Assembly (NCBI GenBank): GCA_036925085.1
Contig: JAUPFP010000018.1
Span: 4,008,885-4,072,884, forward strand
Reading direction: 5' to 3'
Origin: Brachycybe producta
Taxonomy: Eukaryota > Arthropoda > Diplopoda > Playtdesmida > Andrognathidae
Length of the DNA: 64,000 nt
The notes beneath the pieces are model-generated. The model ran no database searches, was not told the DNA's origin, and saw only the letters and a program-made list of their open reading frames with translations. Position numbers and translations under genes: made by a program. How positions within the stretch are numbered: position 1 is the stretch's first letter; the number at the start of each line of letters is the position of its first letter. Of the stretch, positions 32,401 through 43,889 are shown one piece after another.

Positions 32401-32743
32401 AAAAACGATTTGTTTTAAAAAGGCCTTAAGTGTGGGGAGTCGGGGGTTGGGTGAACACAAAAGTAAATTGTGAGCATTGTAAGATTTAAAATATGTTAAG
32501 AAAACTTAAAATAAATAAAAAAAAATTATGCATATTAATATTCGCATTTGAAAAATGAGTATCTTGCAATCGGATTATGCCCTACCATGATAGTGATAAA
32601 ATGTGTTGAATTGGATTGAGAAAGGTAAAAGTGTAGCACATTGAAAATTTGGTTCACTTTGGTTAAGTGTTTCACATTATTTAACTACGAGCATATGGCA
32701 GCCAGGTGATCCATATTCCACCCAAAGTTTGTGAACATATCGC
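32401..32743. other. No feature seen
   Basis: Unique-looking AT-rich sequence with no long frame. Confidence 0.4.
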
Positions 32744-32866
32744 CAGTGGCGTAGGTAGGTTTCGTTGCGCCCCTCCCCTCCCGCTGCCCCCCACTGCTTA
32801 AAACATTGCACCCCAAAAATGCGCCCTCCAAACCTCCCCCTGTGGGTCCCCCCAGCTACGCCCCTG
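32744..32866. mobile_element. Short C-rich MITE with CAGTGGCGTAG ends
   Basis: Left end CAGTGGCGTAGGTAG, right end AGCTACGCCCCTG, strongly C-rich on this strand. Similar CAGTGGCGTAGC-type termini belong to non-autonomous hAT-like elements in many animals. No clean TSD could be read. Confidence 0.5.
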
Positions 32867-32989
32867 CATTATTTCCCCCCATTCTGTATACGTGTCATTA
32901 GTGACAATGATCTACAAAAAATCAAACAGTAAAAAGATTTGGACAGGTGGCTAGTTGATTTTACTTTATAATCTTGTCATTATTAAAAT

Positions 32990-33205
32990 ATGAAAACAAA
33001 GTAAATAAACAAGCTAGTGTATAATAATTCAGTAGCCAACTCATATTCCAAAGCCTAAATGGTGATTCACATCCGCTCAATCCTTACGACCCCCATATAT
33101 AACCAACTATGAGTTAGTCAAATTAATTAAATAGATTATCCGATTTTGGCAATACACATCTATGCTCATCCGAATCCTTTTTTTGAATCAAAAATGCAAT
33201 TCAAT
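32990..33205 (+). promoter_or_regulatory. Promoter and 5' leader of small gene copy 2
   Basis: About 210 bp are conserved with 43890-44094 (AACAAGCTAG-GTATAATAAT, AAAGCCTAAATGGT-ATTCAC, CCAACTATGAGT, TTAAATAGATTATC, CATCCGAATC). A TATA-like ATATATAA lies at 33095-33102, about 100 nt before the ATG. Conservation of both promoter and signal-peptide exon argues that the unit is a gene. Confidence 0.5.
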
Positions 33206-33253
33206 ATGATTTTCAAAGTTATGGCATTCTGTCTTTTGATTGTCTTCATTCAG
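33206..33253 (+). CDS. Exon 1 (signal peptide) of small membrane protein gene, copy 2
   Basis: Sixteen codons, MIFKVMAFCLLIVFIQ, form a classic short signal peptide core. They end exactly at a splice donor CAG|GTTAGT in phase 0. The matching exon 2 is at 39495-39662, giving an intron of about 6.2 kb filled with repeats. The intron's 3' part (38960-39360) is homologous to the intron of copy 3 (44200-44820), which links the two exons. The predicted protein is 71 residues: signal peptide, about 20-residue acidic segment, one membrane helix, Cys-rich tail. I do not recognise the family. Confidence 0.6.
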
Positions 33254-33305
33254 GTTAGTAAAATTTAAAAAAAATACTGCAATTGGGGTTGTATTTTACG
33301 CTTAT

Positions 33306-33306
33306 C

Positions 33307-33339
<33 letters not shown>

Positions 33340-33440
33340 AATTAGCAATAGTAGTAGTAGTAGTAGTAGTAGTAGTAATAGTAGTAGTTGTAGTAGTAGT
33401 AGTAGTAGTTGTATTAGTACAGTAGTAGTAATAATAATAA
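33306..33440. repeat. (TAG)n microsatellite
   Basis: An imperfect trinucleotide array with TAA and TTG interruptions, in intron 1 of small gene copy 2. The poly-Ser/Val and poly-Leu frames across it are artefacts. Confidence 0.95.
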
Positions 33441-33672
33441 TAACAATAATGACGAAAAGTTTGCATAAATCTAATTGCAAAAAAAGAATAATCACAGAGT
33501 CATACCCTCTTTTTGAGTACAACTGTGATACTATTTAAGTGTTAAATGTGCAAAAATAGCTCGTTTAGCTAAACAAATAAAGTTGCATATAAGATAAAGA
33601 TGGCATAAAATTGTTTAAAAATACACTTTGTCGGCAAAATAACCAAACAAAGAGTTTCTATATAGGCAACAC

Positions 33673-34318
33673 TAGGGCTTCCATTATCTGTTTTATCGTT
33701 ACCGGTAAACCGGTATTACCAGTCTATTTTGTTACATCGGTATTACCGGTAAATTGACTCTTCATTACCGTTTTTTTTGGTAAAAATTGTTTAAATTAAT
33801 TTGGTTAAAAGAATTGACCAATATTTAAGAACCACTGAGTTTAAAATTAAAATTTTCACATAATTATGCGTAGAAACCAATAGTTTTTTTTTTTCAAAGA
33901 GTGAAGTCAAAAAAATGGTATTCGTATGCACTTGTAACCGTTTACGAATGTCGCAGTGAGGTCCTAACGTAAATGTTCGTACAGTTGAAATGCTTTCTGT
34001 GCATTATATATACCGTACATACTTAGGTGCTAAATTAACGCAACATCTTCATTTGTTACGCTTGGGACATATAAAACAATTATTATGTATAAAAATATTT
34101 AAAAAAAAAGTGACATTCAGAAAAAAAAAAATAAAAAAAATTGGAATTTGCATCCAGACAAAATAGATAAATTTATTTAGAAATAGAAAAATTTACATTC
34201 ATTTTAATTTTTTTTTTAACATGGGAAATTTTTTTTTCAATTTTTGAGGTTTTTTTTACAGCACTTATTAAAGTTTTTGCTTTAAAGTGCTATAAAGTGA
34301 CTGGTAATGGAAACCCTA
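33673..34318. mobile_element. MITE with TAGGG-TTCCATTA ends
   Basis: Left end TAGGGCTTCCATTATC and right end TAATGGAAACCCTA are inverted repeats about 646 bp apart. The left inner part has several ACCGGTAA / TTACCGGT palindromes. The ends suggest a hAT-like non-autonomous element, but flanking 8-mers do not match. Confidence 0.45.
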
Positions 34319-34435
34319 TTCTACGCTGAATTGTATTCATTGTGCAATTTCTATTTCTGCTTCTAATGAGTATATGACTAGAAAATGCAAAATATTTGAA
34401 AACATTTGGTACCAGTATATGCTTACAATGCATTA

Positions 34436-35838
34436 TGTAACACCCAGTAACTCATGATCCCGCCAAAACCATAGCCTGTGTAACGACCCGATTCCGTCGC
34501 CACAACACTCAGGCAAAACTGCCCCGTCTCACCTGCCGCTGAACTCCCTTGCGACGGGATCCTAGCGCTGGCTAGCCCTCCTCTTGTCTGTCCGTGTTCA
34601 CGGGTAGCGCTGGACGAGAGTTCCTCCCGCAAGTCGATGGTGAATTACCGCCAACCGAACTGAGAATCCACGGTAAATCCCCGATGGATCTTACTGAGGA
34701 TACAGCGTGAAGCACCGGCCAAAAATGGCGGTTACGGGACGGCGTTGGTGACTCTGTTCCCCCACCAAAAACCCCCACTCTCCCATGGTGACTTCCCCAA
34801 TTATCAATACAAATAATTAACACGGACACAGTGTGCAGTTAAATAAAAACAATAATATATTTATTCAAATGAAAGACTTACTGAATTAATAGCAATACTC
34901 TGCTGGACATCTTGTCCAGCAGGTAAACACATGAATCACCCAATAAGGCACAATCAGCAAACAAAGAAGAGGATGATGGTGGCCATCTTGGCCACCCACA
35001 ATACAAAGAACACAACCAAACACATGCACTCAGCATGACGGGTCAAACACACTGCCCAGTATATAATGGCCGCCGCCATTATATACCCCCAGGCTGCTCC
35101 ACCTGGGGGTTGGCAGTGACATTTGCTGGCCTTTCTGTCGTCTGCCGGGCAGCCTACTTTAGCCAGCCTAGCAGACGACAACAGGAGATTTAGTTCTGCT
35201 CCCAGAAGGAACAAAACTGGGTCGTTACACCTGGGTGGTAAACAACTCCTGCTTGTCCCTCCCTCCCTCTCTGACTCATACTTCTGACTCATACTGAAGT
35301 GGCAGATTGATACTCTTAGGACCATGGTTGGTCACTTGGACCTGGTTGCACCTCGTAGGTGTACACAGGCCCAAGGTATAAAAAGACCATGTTACTCTTT
35401 GTTCTTCATCCACTCTTAATCAACTTTTGTACTACGTTACATTTTATATCCGTATCACATCATGGGCCCGTGGACGCACCTTTGATCATATATATTCATT
35501 CTTGTAATGTTCATGTTTCTCGACAAGAATGAATAAAAGTGTTTACAATAAGAAACTACGTTGTCTATCGTCTGGAAACTAATCCTTCTCTAGGCAAGCC
35601 GGAGACACCACAAGGCAAGGAGGCATCGAGATCCTGAGGAGTCAGTGAGGAGCAACAACATCTTCCAACAGAGAAGGAAGATGTACATCAATGGCGGCCT
35701 GAAGAAATGGTCACCATCCTTCTGTGCAGATTACACCCTTATACAGAAGGATGATCACAATCCATCACCATCCGGTTACTTCTATAGCTCGAATCTTCTC
35801 TGTGCAGTCACCTTCATGAGGTCGCCATAAAGCTCACA
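34436..35838 (+). mobile_element. Solo LTR (21550 family) with nested LTR
   Basis: Starts TGTAACACCCAG and ends AAAGCTCACA, with 4-bp duplications ATTA (34432-34435 and 35839-35842). It is interrupted by another LTR at 34479-35229. The distal part keeps the TATA-box hairpin (35335-35385) and the GAATGAATAAAAGTG polyadenylation region. Confidence 0.85.
34479..35229 (-). mobile_element. Nested solo LTR (family 3)
   Basis: 751 bp with inverted ends TGTAACGACCC / GGGTCGTTACA and a 4-bp TSD CCTG (34475-34478, 35230-35233). On the minus strand it has a TATA-like GGTATATAATGG and then AATAAATATA, so it is oriented leftward. Confidence 0.8.
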
Positions 35839-35871
35839 ATTAAATGTTGATTCTGACAAAATACCTTTTCA

Positions 35872-36852
35872 TGGGGTGTAGGACATTTGCCCTAAAGGAA
35901 CATTTGCCGTAAAGCTATTTAACCTAAAGGGACATTTTGCCCTAAAACCATTTAACCTAAAGATACATCTTGCCCTAAAACCATTTGACCTAAAGATACA
36001 TCTTGCCCTAAAACCATTTGACCTAAAGCGACATCTGCCCTAAAACCATTTGTCCTAAATGGACATCTGCCCTAAAACAATGTCCTAAATGGACATCTGC
36101 CCTAAAACAATGTCCTAAATGGACATCTGCCCTAAAACAATGTCCTAAATGGACATCTGCCCTAAAACAATGTCCTAAATGGACATCTGCCCTAAAACAA
36201 TGTCCTAAATGGACATCTGCCCTAAAACAATTTGTCCTAAATGGACATCTGCCCTAAAACAATTTGTCCTAAAGCGACATCTGCCCTAAAACAATTTGTC
36301 CTAAAGGGACATTTGCCCTAAAACAATTTGCCCTAAAGGGACACTTGCCCTAAAGGGACACTTGCCCTAAAGGGACACTTGCCCTAAAGGGACACTTGCC
36401 CTAAAGGGACACTTGCCCTAAAGGGACACTTGCCCTAAAAGGACATTTGCTCTAAAGGGACATTTGCCATAAAGGGACACTTGCCCTAAAGGGACACTTG
36501 CCCTAAAAGGACATTTGCTCTAAAGGGACATTTGCCATAAAGGGACACTTGCCCTAAAGGGACACTTGCCCTAAAGGGACACTTGCCCTAAAAGGACATT
36601 TGCTCTAAAGGGACATTTGCCATAAAGGGACACTTGCCCTAAAACCACTCGCCCTAATCAGTATTGTAAATTTTGTCATTTGGCATTTTTGTGCGCCTGT
36701 GGCATGCAGAACCTATTTAACATATACTTCATCGAAAGACACTAAACCGTATGAAAAGAGAGAAGAAAAAACAATTTTGGGCAAATGTTCTATAGGGAAA
36801 ACGGTTTTAGGACAAATGTCCCTTTATAGCAAATGTCTATATCCCGTTTTCA
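35872..36852. repeat. Fold-back element with minisatellite arms (CCCTAAA type)
   Basis: The left arm is an array of GACATTTGCCCTAAAACCATT-like units. It includes five to six near-perfect 30-bp copies (36066-36235, TGTCCTAAATGGACATCTGC) and a run of 17-bp GGGACACTTGCCCTAAA units (36340-36650). After a spacer with ACTAAACCGTATGAAAAGAG the right arm is a short inverted array ending AAATGTCTATATCCCG. Related elements: 37372, 53103, 57505. Confidence 0.8.
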
Positions 36853-37371
36853 TGAAGTAATACTCTTCAAATAAAGCAATTAACAACCAAATTACGCCAA
36901 AAAATTAGAACTATTTAAGGCATAAGGATATGGTAACCCTATCCTTCAGGCGCGACTGTGACTCACGAGTAACGACCACAACTGCAGTCTTTTGAATCAA
37001 TAGTCACGTTCACGCCCCACCGTGATGCATCTTATGCGCCTCGCGACCGAGATGAGGGAGAGTTTCCTGATGCTAGTATCGTCTGTAGGTAGACAAAGCA
37101 AGAAAACAACAACCATAAATAAACTCGGCATATAAACCCTTCTAAAATCGCGTCTGCGTCTACACTGCACTCTGACCAGTATAGACGCAGACACACAATA
37201 GAGACGCCAACTGCACACTCTGGTGGCCGAACGCATTTGCATCAAAAGAACTACTCAGATAAAGAACTATTGAATCCAGTTCGGTCTCTGGTCGCAGTTG
37301 CCGTTCGCACTTCACAGACACACCTGAAGAATGCTATCTTTAGAAGATCTCGACCTCCCGAACAAAATACA
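36853..37371. other. Spacer between two minisatellite fold-backs
   Basis: A GC-richer stretch (36950-37330) with a minus-strand frame at 36997-37245 that has no recognisable domain. Nothing else is seen. Confidence 0.35.
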
Positions 37372-37885
37372 CCTTATCTCGGGTTATAGACACCTGCCCT
37401 AAAGAGACATCACCTAAAGCCATTTGCCCTAAAAGAGTATATTTGCCCTAAAACCATTTGACAAAAAGGGCCATTTGCCCTAAAACCACTTGGCCAAAAG
37501 CGACATTTGTTCTAAAACAACCTACCCTAAAAGGATATTTGCCCTAAAACAACTTGCAATTAAAGAATATTTGCCCTGAAACCACTTTTTCTCTCTTTTC
37601 ATACAGTTTAGTGTCTTTCGGTGCAGTATGTTAAATGGGGTCTGCACACCGCAAGCACACAAATAATGCCAAATGACATTTAGTGTTGATTACTGCAATG
37701 TCCCTTTAGGGCAAATGTCCCTTTAGAGCAAATAATTTTAGGGCAAATGTTCCTTTAGAACAAATGATTTTAGGGCAAGTGTCTTTTGGGCAAATGTCCC
37801 TTTTGGACACATGGTGTTATGGCAAATATTTTTAGGGCAAGTGTTCATAGGTCAAATGTCTGTAGGACAAATGTCACACCATCTT
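37372..37885. repeat. Second minisatellite fold-back element
   Basis: The left array starts TCGGGTTATAGACACCTGCC; the centre is the inverse of the 36700 spacer (TTTTCATACAGTTTAGTGTC); the right array is inverted (CCCTTTAGGGCAAATG) and ends AGGACAAATGTCACACC. It has the same architecture as 35872-36852 in the opposite orientation. Confidence 0.75.
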
Positions 37886-38377
37886 TTCTTAAGCATGGGA
37901 GATCTATTTTGAGATGTCTTCTGTTTAAAAATGTGCATTGTGCATGATTTGAAAGAAAGAGCAATCAATTCAAGATGTCACACATAAAATTTCATTCATT
38001 AGGTTTGTTTTTGTTTAATCGATATTTTTAAACTAATTTGCATATTAATTTGCATACTGATTGTTAATATTGCATGAACCTAAGGACAAAGTGAGTTGTA
38101 TTCACAGGTGACACTAAACAAGCAACAAATTGAAGAAGTGCCAAATTTGATGGGCTGCGCCACCCGCCGCTCCCCCCGCCCAGTCCCCATGCAACAATAT
38201 TAATTTAACTAAACTTAACCTTCCAACTTTTTTCTACTGTTGTTCCGACTTTTCCAACCATTGTTCCGAGCCGTTCTGCCGTTCATCAAAATAGAACCCA
38301 CACCCCTAAAACCAAGGGGGTAGGGTTCGAGTCATTTTCGGATTCTATCAGTCAAATAATTTTTCACTGGCCACTTC

Positions 38378-38580
38378 ACAGGCATGTGTGCGCAGCTTCA
38401 GAATTTTTTTGGTCTTGCCCTTTTATGAGCATTAAACCAAATATTAACCAATTAGAAACAAATAAAAAGGGCGGTGCATGTGACATCAGACCCAGTAACA
38501 AACCAAATATAAATTCATGACGCGGGGGGGGGGCAAAGGGCGGGGTCAAAGAAAGTCTGAAGATGTGCACAGATGAATGT
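38378..38580. mobile_element. Mutator-like MITE, family B
   Basis: Orthologous-by-duplication to 9401-9593 and retaining the same 9-bp TSD GGCCACTTC (38369-38377, 38581-38589). A G-run (38523-38533) is private to this copy. Confidence 0.8.
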
Positions 38581-38606
38581 GGCCACTTCTTCTTCCAGAC
38601 CGCCCT

Positions 38607-38800
38607 ACATGCATCGGTAGACAGCTTCAGAATTGCTTTGGCCTCGCCCTTTTATGTGCGTCATCAATTTCTAATTGGTTTGTTACTGGATCTGGTGTCA
38701 CATGCCCCGCCCTTTTTATTTCTAATTGGTTGATATTTGGTCTGAAGGTCATAAAAGGGCGGAGTCAAGGAAATTCTGCAGCTGTTTAGAGGTGTCTGTG
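38607..38800. mobile_element. Mutator-like MITE, family B variant
   Basis: A palindromic element with ACAGCTTCAGAATTGCTTTGG and GGAAATTCTGCAGCTGT arms, absent at the equivalent place in copy A (about 9617). Boundaries are approximate. Confidence 0.6.
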
Positions 38801-39494
38801 ACCTCCTTTGCCTACTAATGCTGAGAAATAGCATGAATCACGAGGACGTCTATAGGCGAAGGCCAAGCCCAGGCCTTTTTACCCATGCATTGGCATGCAA
38901 AATATTCATTTTCATGTTTTGCCTTTATCATCCTTTAAGAGCCTAGATCCACGTCCATCTTGTTGTTTTGAGCAGACGACAACAAGACAAATGAGTGTTC
39001 TTATATGGTGTTAACTAAAACTGCAAGAAATCGCCTCACAATCGCTCAATTAAAATACAGTAAAGTGCAAAATGCAATAAAAAGTATTGTTCTTTAATTG
39101 CTCGATTTAAATAATTTTTGAACAAGGTTCAAAATCGTTGGTTTTATTTTACCCCATGTTAAATCCCATTTGATCAAAAACCGTCCCACAAACATTTGAA
39201 AAAAAAAAAATCGTTAAAAACGATTTAGAAAAATAACAAAAAAATTAGCACGTGCATTAACATACATCAGTATGAAACCTGGAGAAAAACGTTAAAAAAA
39301 ACGTTTTTCAATCAAAAACGATCGCAGCACCTACATTTTGAACTAAACACTGCATCTAATCTCTTAAAACAATACTGGGTGATCGCATCTGGCAACAGTT
39401 GCTTCTTTTGTTGCAATTAAGCGTTTTAATTGAGCACTTTGAATTTGCAAAATAAAAACAAACAAATTTTTTTACTTGTTTCTATTCCTTACAG

Positions 39495-39662
39495 ACCGTT
39501 TTCAGTGCTGAAATGGCAGAATATACTCCTGATGCAATTATTGAAGGACGTGGGGGCCTCCTTTCTTTACTGCTTATTCCAATAATTATTATTGGCGCAA
39601 TCTTGATATCTTGCTGTTTGTGTCTATGTGCAGGGTGTAGCGGCAGCGTCAGCTCAGCCTGA
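39495..39662 (+). CDS. Exon 2 of small membrane protein gene, copy 2
   Basis: After acceptor TTTCTATTCCTTACAG the phase-0 frame encodes 55 residues and a TGA stop: an acidic segment (SAEMAEYTPDAIIEGRG), a hydrophobic helix (LLSLLLIPIIIIGAILIS), then CCLCLCAGC and a Ser-rich end. The Cys cluster directly after the helix is the kind of site that is palmitoylated in many membrane proteins (inference). It is almost identical to copy 1 (9867). It joins in frame to exon 1 at 33206. Confidence 0.65.
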   Translation, partial: TVFSAEMAEYTPDAIIEGRGGLLSLLLIPIIIIGAILISCCLCLCAGCSGSVSSA

Positions 39663-39819
39663 TGTAATTGCTTCGCGATTTTTTGTCTTTCAATTATGCA
39701 CCATAAACACATGCAAAAACAAAATCGTAAAAAAGTTAATCACGGTACTATGTGTACTAAAATGGTTTACGGAAAATATATACTCAGCACTAACTGAAAA
39801 ATGTGTCAACTAAAACACT

Positions 39820-39825
39820 AATAAA
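39820..39825 (+). terminator. Polyadenylation signal of small gene copy 2
   Basis: AATAAA 158 nt after the stop codon, in the conserved CACTAATAAACGTC context. Confidence 0.55.
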
Positions 39826-40603
39826 CGTCTTTCCTAATATGCAAGGATAAGATAAGCTGCAATGTAATTTTTGTTGGTTGAAATTTATTGCAGTAATTAC
39901 GTAATTATTATTTCGGGTTGAATTTGCATAACCTTGAACATAAATAATATTGAGCATAAAATTGACATTGAAGGAAATTCAACTCGACTATATCTGCAAC
40001 ACAGAATAAAAAGTTAAACAGAAGAGAAAACTCGAGCATTTTTCGTTGACAGAGTTTCTTCTGCGCATGTGCGGCGGCAACAATGACTTTTGTTTGATGT
40101 CTCTCTTATTTTTGGGCGCCGCCATCTTGAAACAGGGTAATGAAAAAGATCTCCCTCCTCAAGTGAGTTAATCAATGCACTTGAATTCATTTGACATGAA
40201 CGCGAATTGAACGTCTATACTCATACTTGATTCCACTCAGATGATAAGCTGACATGAATTATTATTACGTAATTATTATTATATCGCGTTCATGTCAAAT
40301 CAAATCAAGTGAGTTGACCAACTTACTTGGCTCGTGTAAAAACAGCTATTTAGATCATATACCGATTCTGTCCTAGTTCGATCAAGTAACCGGTTAAACT
40401 AAAACTTCCTGATAAGTTCTATGTTAAAGATACCAACTCTGCCGCCAGTTTAAAGATGGCGACTTCCTGCTTGACTTCCTGTCAACAGCAACATCAAAGG
40501 ATCCGACAGAGAATTTCCCTTCTGTATAACTTCTTATTCTTTGCCTGTACTACTATACCCTTAGCCCATGTGTAGGGGTACACGGAGCATGAGCCATAGG
40601 AGC

Positions 40604-40730
40604 ACAAGCAGTTGTGCCTAGCACTAGAATTTTTTTGCCCCACCCTTTTATGAGCGTCATCAATTTCTAATTGGTTTGTTACTTGGTGTGACGTCATAAA
40701 AGGGCGGGGAAAACAAAATTCTAGTGCTGG
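40604..40730. mobile_element. Mutator-like MITE, family C, right end deleted
   Basis: The same insertion as 11204-11344 (ACAAGCAGTTGTGCC, CACTAGAATTTT), but the right terminal repeat after GTGCTGGG is missing. Confidence 0.7.
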
Positions 40731-41035
40731 GAGCTAGCTGCTAAAAGACAGTGGATCTAAGACGACTCAACAGTTTATCCCAGGAATGTCATGTTTCACA
40801 ATGAGATTTGCCCAAAGTCACGTGACAAGTACCTGTGTCATGTTGGTCCCAAAGTTTATTGCAGGTGCCCCATCTACCTCTATTTACGGTTTAAAGAGAC
40901 CATTTACTTCTAGAAACTTCTACTTAAAATTATAAAGAGACTTACCTTTTGATTGTAAAAATGATGTTTATTTTTTTAAAAGTACCTTCTCAATTAAAAA
41001 ACTTCAAAATGAATCGGTATTTGGTAGAAACTTGC

Positions 41036-41240
41036 ACAGGCAGTTAGAAATAGGGGAGAACTTCAGTTGCCTCCGCCTTGTTATGACGACCGGCAACTTC
41101 TAATTGGCTGGCCATGTAGTCTGACGTTGAAAAGGGCGGAGTATGTGACGACAGACTACATACCCAGCCAATTAGAAGTTGCCCGTCGTCATAACAAGGG
41201 CGGAGCCAACTGAAGTTGTGACCGATTTCTAACTGCCTGT
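41036..41240. mobile_element. Mutator-like MITE, family A, intact with 9-bp TSD
   Basis: 205 bp, starts ACAGGCAGTTAGAAAT and ends ATTTCTAACTGCCTGT, fully palindromic. Flanks are perfect GAAACTTGC repeats (41027-41035, 41241-41249); copy A has the single unoccupied GAAACTTGC at 11523-11531. Confidence 0.9.
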
Positions 41241-42560
41241 GAAACTTGCAATTTCAGATAGATGCGCCACCAAACAACATGAATACGAACTAAAACACAA
41301 AAAAGTATACTCCTCTACTCGAAAAATATCGACATATCGATATTTAAGCTTTTCGCTCACATTACTTTTAACTCCCTATTCAAATATATGTATTCTCTAT
41401 TGATTTAATATTTGAATTATACCACCAGCCACGTGGCCACAGGTGTGCGCCATAACATATGGATCGTCGGCGGTGGCGGACGAGGGTAAATACTAGCAGG
41501 AACGTACTGGCCCGGGTGGCAAGATGGCAAATGCCACTTTACTTTTATACAATGTCGAGTGATGCAAGTAATATGTGTTTAGATATACGTTTTAATAAAA
41601 CTGTAACACCTACATTTTTGTAATTTAAGCTAATTTTTAACAGCACATTAAAATATACAATTCTAACTATACTGTATTACAAGAAAATTAAAAAAGTTAT
41701 AGGCTAAACAACCCAATAGGAGCCTAACAAAATTGGAGATGTTCTTGAAACTGTGAGTTAAAAGTAAATTTACATTTACAAAAATTTAAAAACTACTTCG
41801 ATTTTATACGTGTTTTCATGTATCATGATGTATGGTGCTATATTGGAAGGGTAACGAAGTGACGATGCCAGATATTGCCGACCTAGAATTTTGTAGCCAG
41901 TACATGCCTGAATACTAGCGACGGCGGCAACTAACGGCGTTCATACGGTTCATACTTATCAATGCCACGCAGCGAGGGATGCACATATCGATATATCGAA
42001 TGGTAGTTTTTGTAACAAAAGCAACCAAAAAATAATTGAATACGGCAGCCGCCAGTCCCAAGCCAGTGGCGAAGTGGTAGCGGTTTTTTTAAAAAAAAAA
42101 AAGGCCAGGCAGCAAGTGGCGGCATTTTCAACTTCAAAAACACCAGCTTCCACACGTGGCTCTTGAGTTGATTGGAAAGATGTATTGAGTTTAATATGAC
42201 TTGGGAATAAATGTATTTGATTAAGGAATTATGGAAATGTGAGGTGACAACATTTGCCACCAAATTGAGGGTGAGACTAGTTTTTAGTTTTTAGAAATTT
42301 AAAATGGCGTTGTTTGGTGACTAATAAAAGTCGTTTCATTTTTAATTTTTTTTTATAAAATTTTCATGACTTATTTTTAATTTTAAAAATAACTTTGGCA
42401 ATTGTTGGGAAAGTCTTGAACAGTCTTCAACAAAAAAATGTTTGGGGGTAATGGTCTCTCTAAGTTACAGTAATTCAATTTTTAAAGAAACAACACATCG
42501 AAAAACACAAAGCTAGAGATACGGCTGCAAAGCTGACAGCAGGTCATGTAATGACACATG

Positions 42561-43127
42561 TATAACAATGTAGAGCTCTTGTTACGGGGCTCAGGTGTAG
42601 AATTTCTTAGCTCGAGCAGATACCGCTTTTCACTAAAAGACTTTATTGTAATACAACCCGAGTCCAATCGGTGCCGGGTCGTTCTCCAGGATATTTCGTG
42701 TTATCGACGTTGCGTCTGAAAGGAATAGTTGAACAGGCGAGATGAATGCAGATTGACGTTGATACTTATTTTATTACACTCAATCATCGAAATGTAATAG
42801 AACAGGGAAGAGTTACGGGTGTGGCGTGCTTTAGCCACTGGACCATTGAATGAGTTGATTTACTTCATGTTTCGATATCAGAGAATGGACCCCGAGTGTC
42901 TCGAAACATAGTCTTTTATACCTAGGGCCTGTGTACATCCCTGTAGGTGTACCCATGCCCCATGGACCATGCGTCGACGGGTAGCCATCCGCCAATACCG
43001 GAACCAGGATGTGTCTCGAAGCTTTGGGGTTTCCAAGAGGGAGGGAAGGGACAGAAATACGTCCCTTACATCCCCAGGGACCCCCAGGCTAGGGGAAGGG
43101 TAAAAAGATGAAATACAGGGTGTTACA
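42561..43127 (-). mobile_element. Diverged solo LTR (21550 family), minus strand
   Basis: The right edge CAGGGTGTTACA is the inverse of TGTAACACCCTG. Inside, on the minus strand, are CCTAGGTATAAAAGAC and a GTAATAAAAT signal. CATG flanks both proposed ends (42557-42560, 43128-43131); the inner end has lost its canonical TG, so that boundary is tentative. Confidence 0.6.
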
Positions 43128-43288
43128 CATGTGACAGCTCAATACTCATATAGATCCAGGAACCTTAATTTGAACCTATCTACAAGCAAAAATGGCGGAA
43201 ATTGCTTTAACACTAGATCTATGTATTGCCTAACCTATATAACAACAACCTATGTTAAAATCAACATTCTCTTTATACATGTGTTTAA

Positions 43289-43494
43289 ACAGGCAATTAG
43301 AAATCGGGACATACAGAAGTTGGCTCCGCCCTTTTTATAAAGACAGGCAACTTGTAATTGGTTGGTTATGTAGTCTGACGTCACATGCTCGGCCCTTTTC
43401 AACGTCGAACCCCGCAACAAACCAATTAGAAGTTGCTGGTCGTCATAAAAAGCTCGGAGACAACTTCTGTTTGTCTCGATTTCTAATTGCCTGT
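43289..43494. mobile_element. Mutator-like MITE, family A, intact with 9-bp TSD
   Basis: 206 bp, starts ACAGGCAATTAGAAATCGGG and ends GATTTCTAATTGCCTGT. Flanks are perfect TGTGTTTAA repeats (43280-43288, 43495-43503). Confidence 0.9.
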
Positions 43495-43889
43495 TGTGTT
43501 TAATGTTTGCCCGGAAAACGATTTGCATACTCGTATTCATCTCAACAAGATCATTCTAACAACCTGGGCTTTTATTTTATTTGGCGAAGGTCTACTATTC
43601 TTATTATGTCATACATTTTCAGAATAATAAAAATTGAAATTTGGAAATATTTCTTCTCTCAATTTGTTCCATCCGTATATAAAAATCCTAAAATTTAGCC
43701 CGTTTTTGTTAGTACATCGTCATGTAAAATTCCAATGCTTGGCAATAATGATTTCAAAAATGAACCAATTTGTAAATGAGTTTGAAACAGATGGCAAAAT
43801 GTTCTGCTTGTGTTTTTTTAGTTGATATGAGTTCTGTGATATAGTGTTGACTTTATAAAGTTGTCCATTATTTATATAAAAACGATAAA

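Larger units (their letters stand above)
38180..42325 (+). repeat. Segmental duplication, copy B (pre-insertion state)
   Basis: 4.1 kb collinear with 9219-30350 once the mobile insertions of copy A are removed. It retains single target sequences for the Polinton (AATATA, 41652-41657), the 7.4-kb LTR element (CATG, 41824-41827) and the 29177 solo LTR (about 41972). It has its own private MITEs at 38607 and 41036. Confidence 0.85.

Noticed and set aside
33240-33522. Poly-Ser/Val and poly-Leu frames
   Set aside because: Read through a (TAG)n microsatellite inside an intron.
36340-36650. CCCTAAA repeats as plant-type telomere sequence
   Set aside because: CCCTAAA occurs only as part of 17-30 bp units in fold-back elements, never as a pure heptamer array.
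36061-36660. CRISPR-like regular repeats
   Set aside because: Direct tandem repeats without unique spacers in a eukaryotic context.
36997-37245. 82-codon minus-strand frame between the minisatellites
   Set aside because: No recognisable domain, no splice or promoter context.
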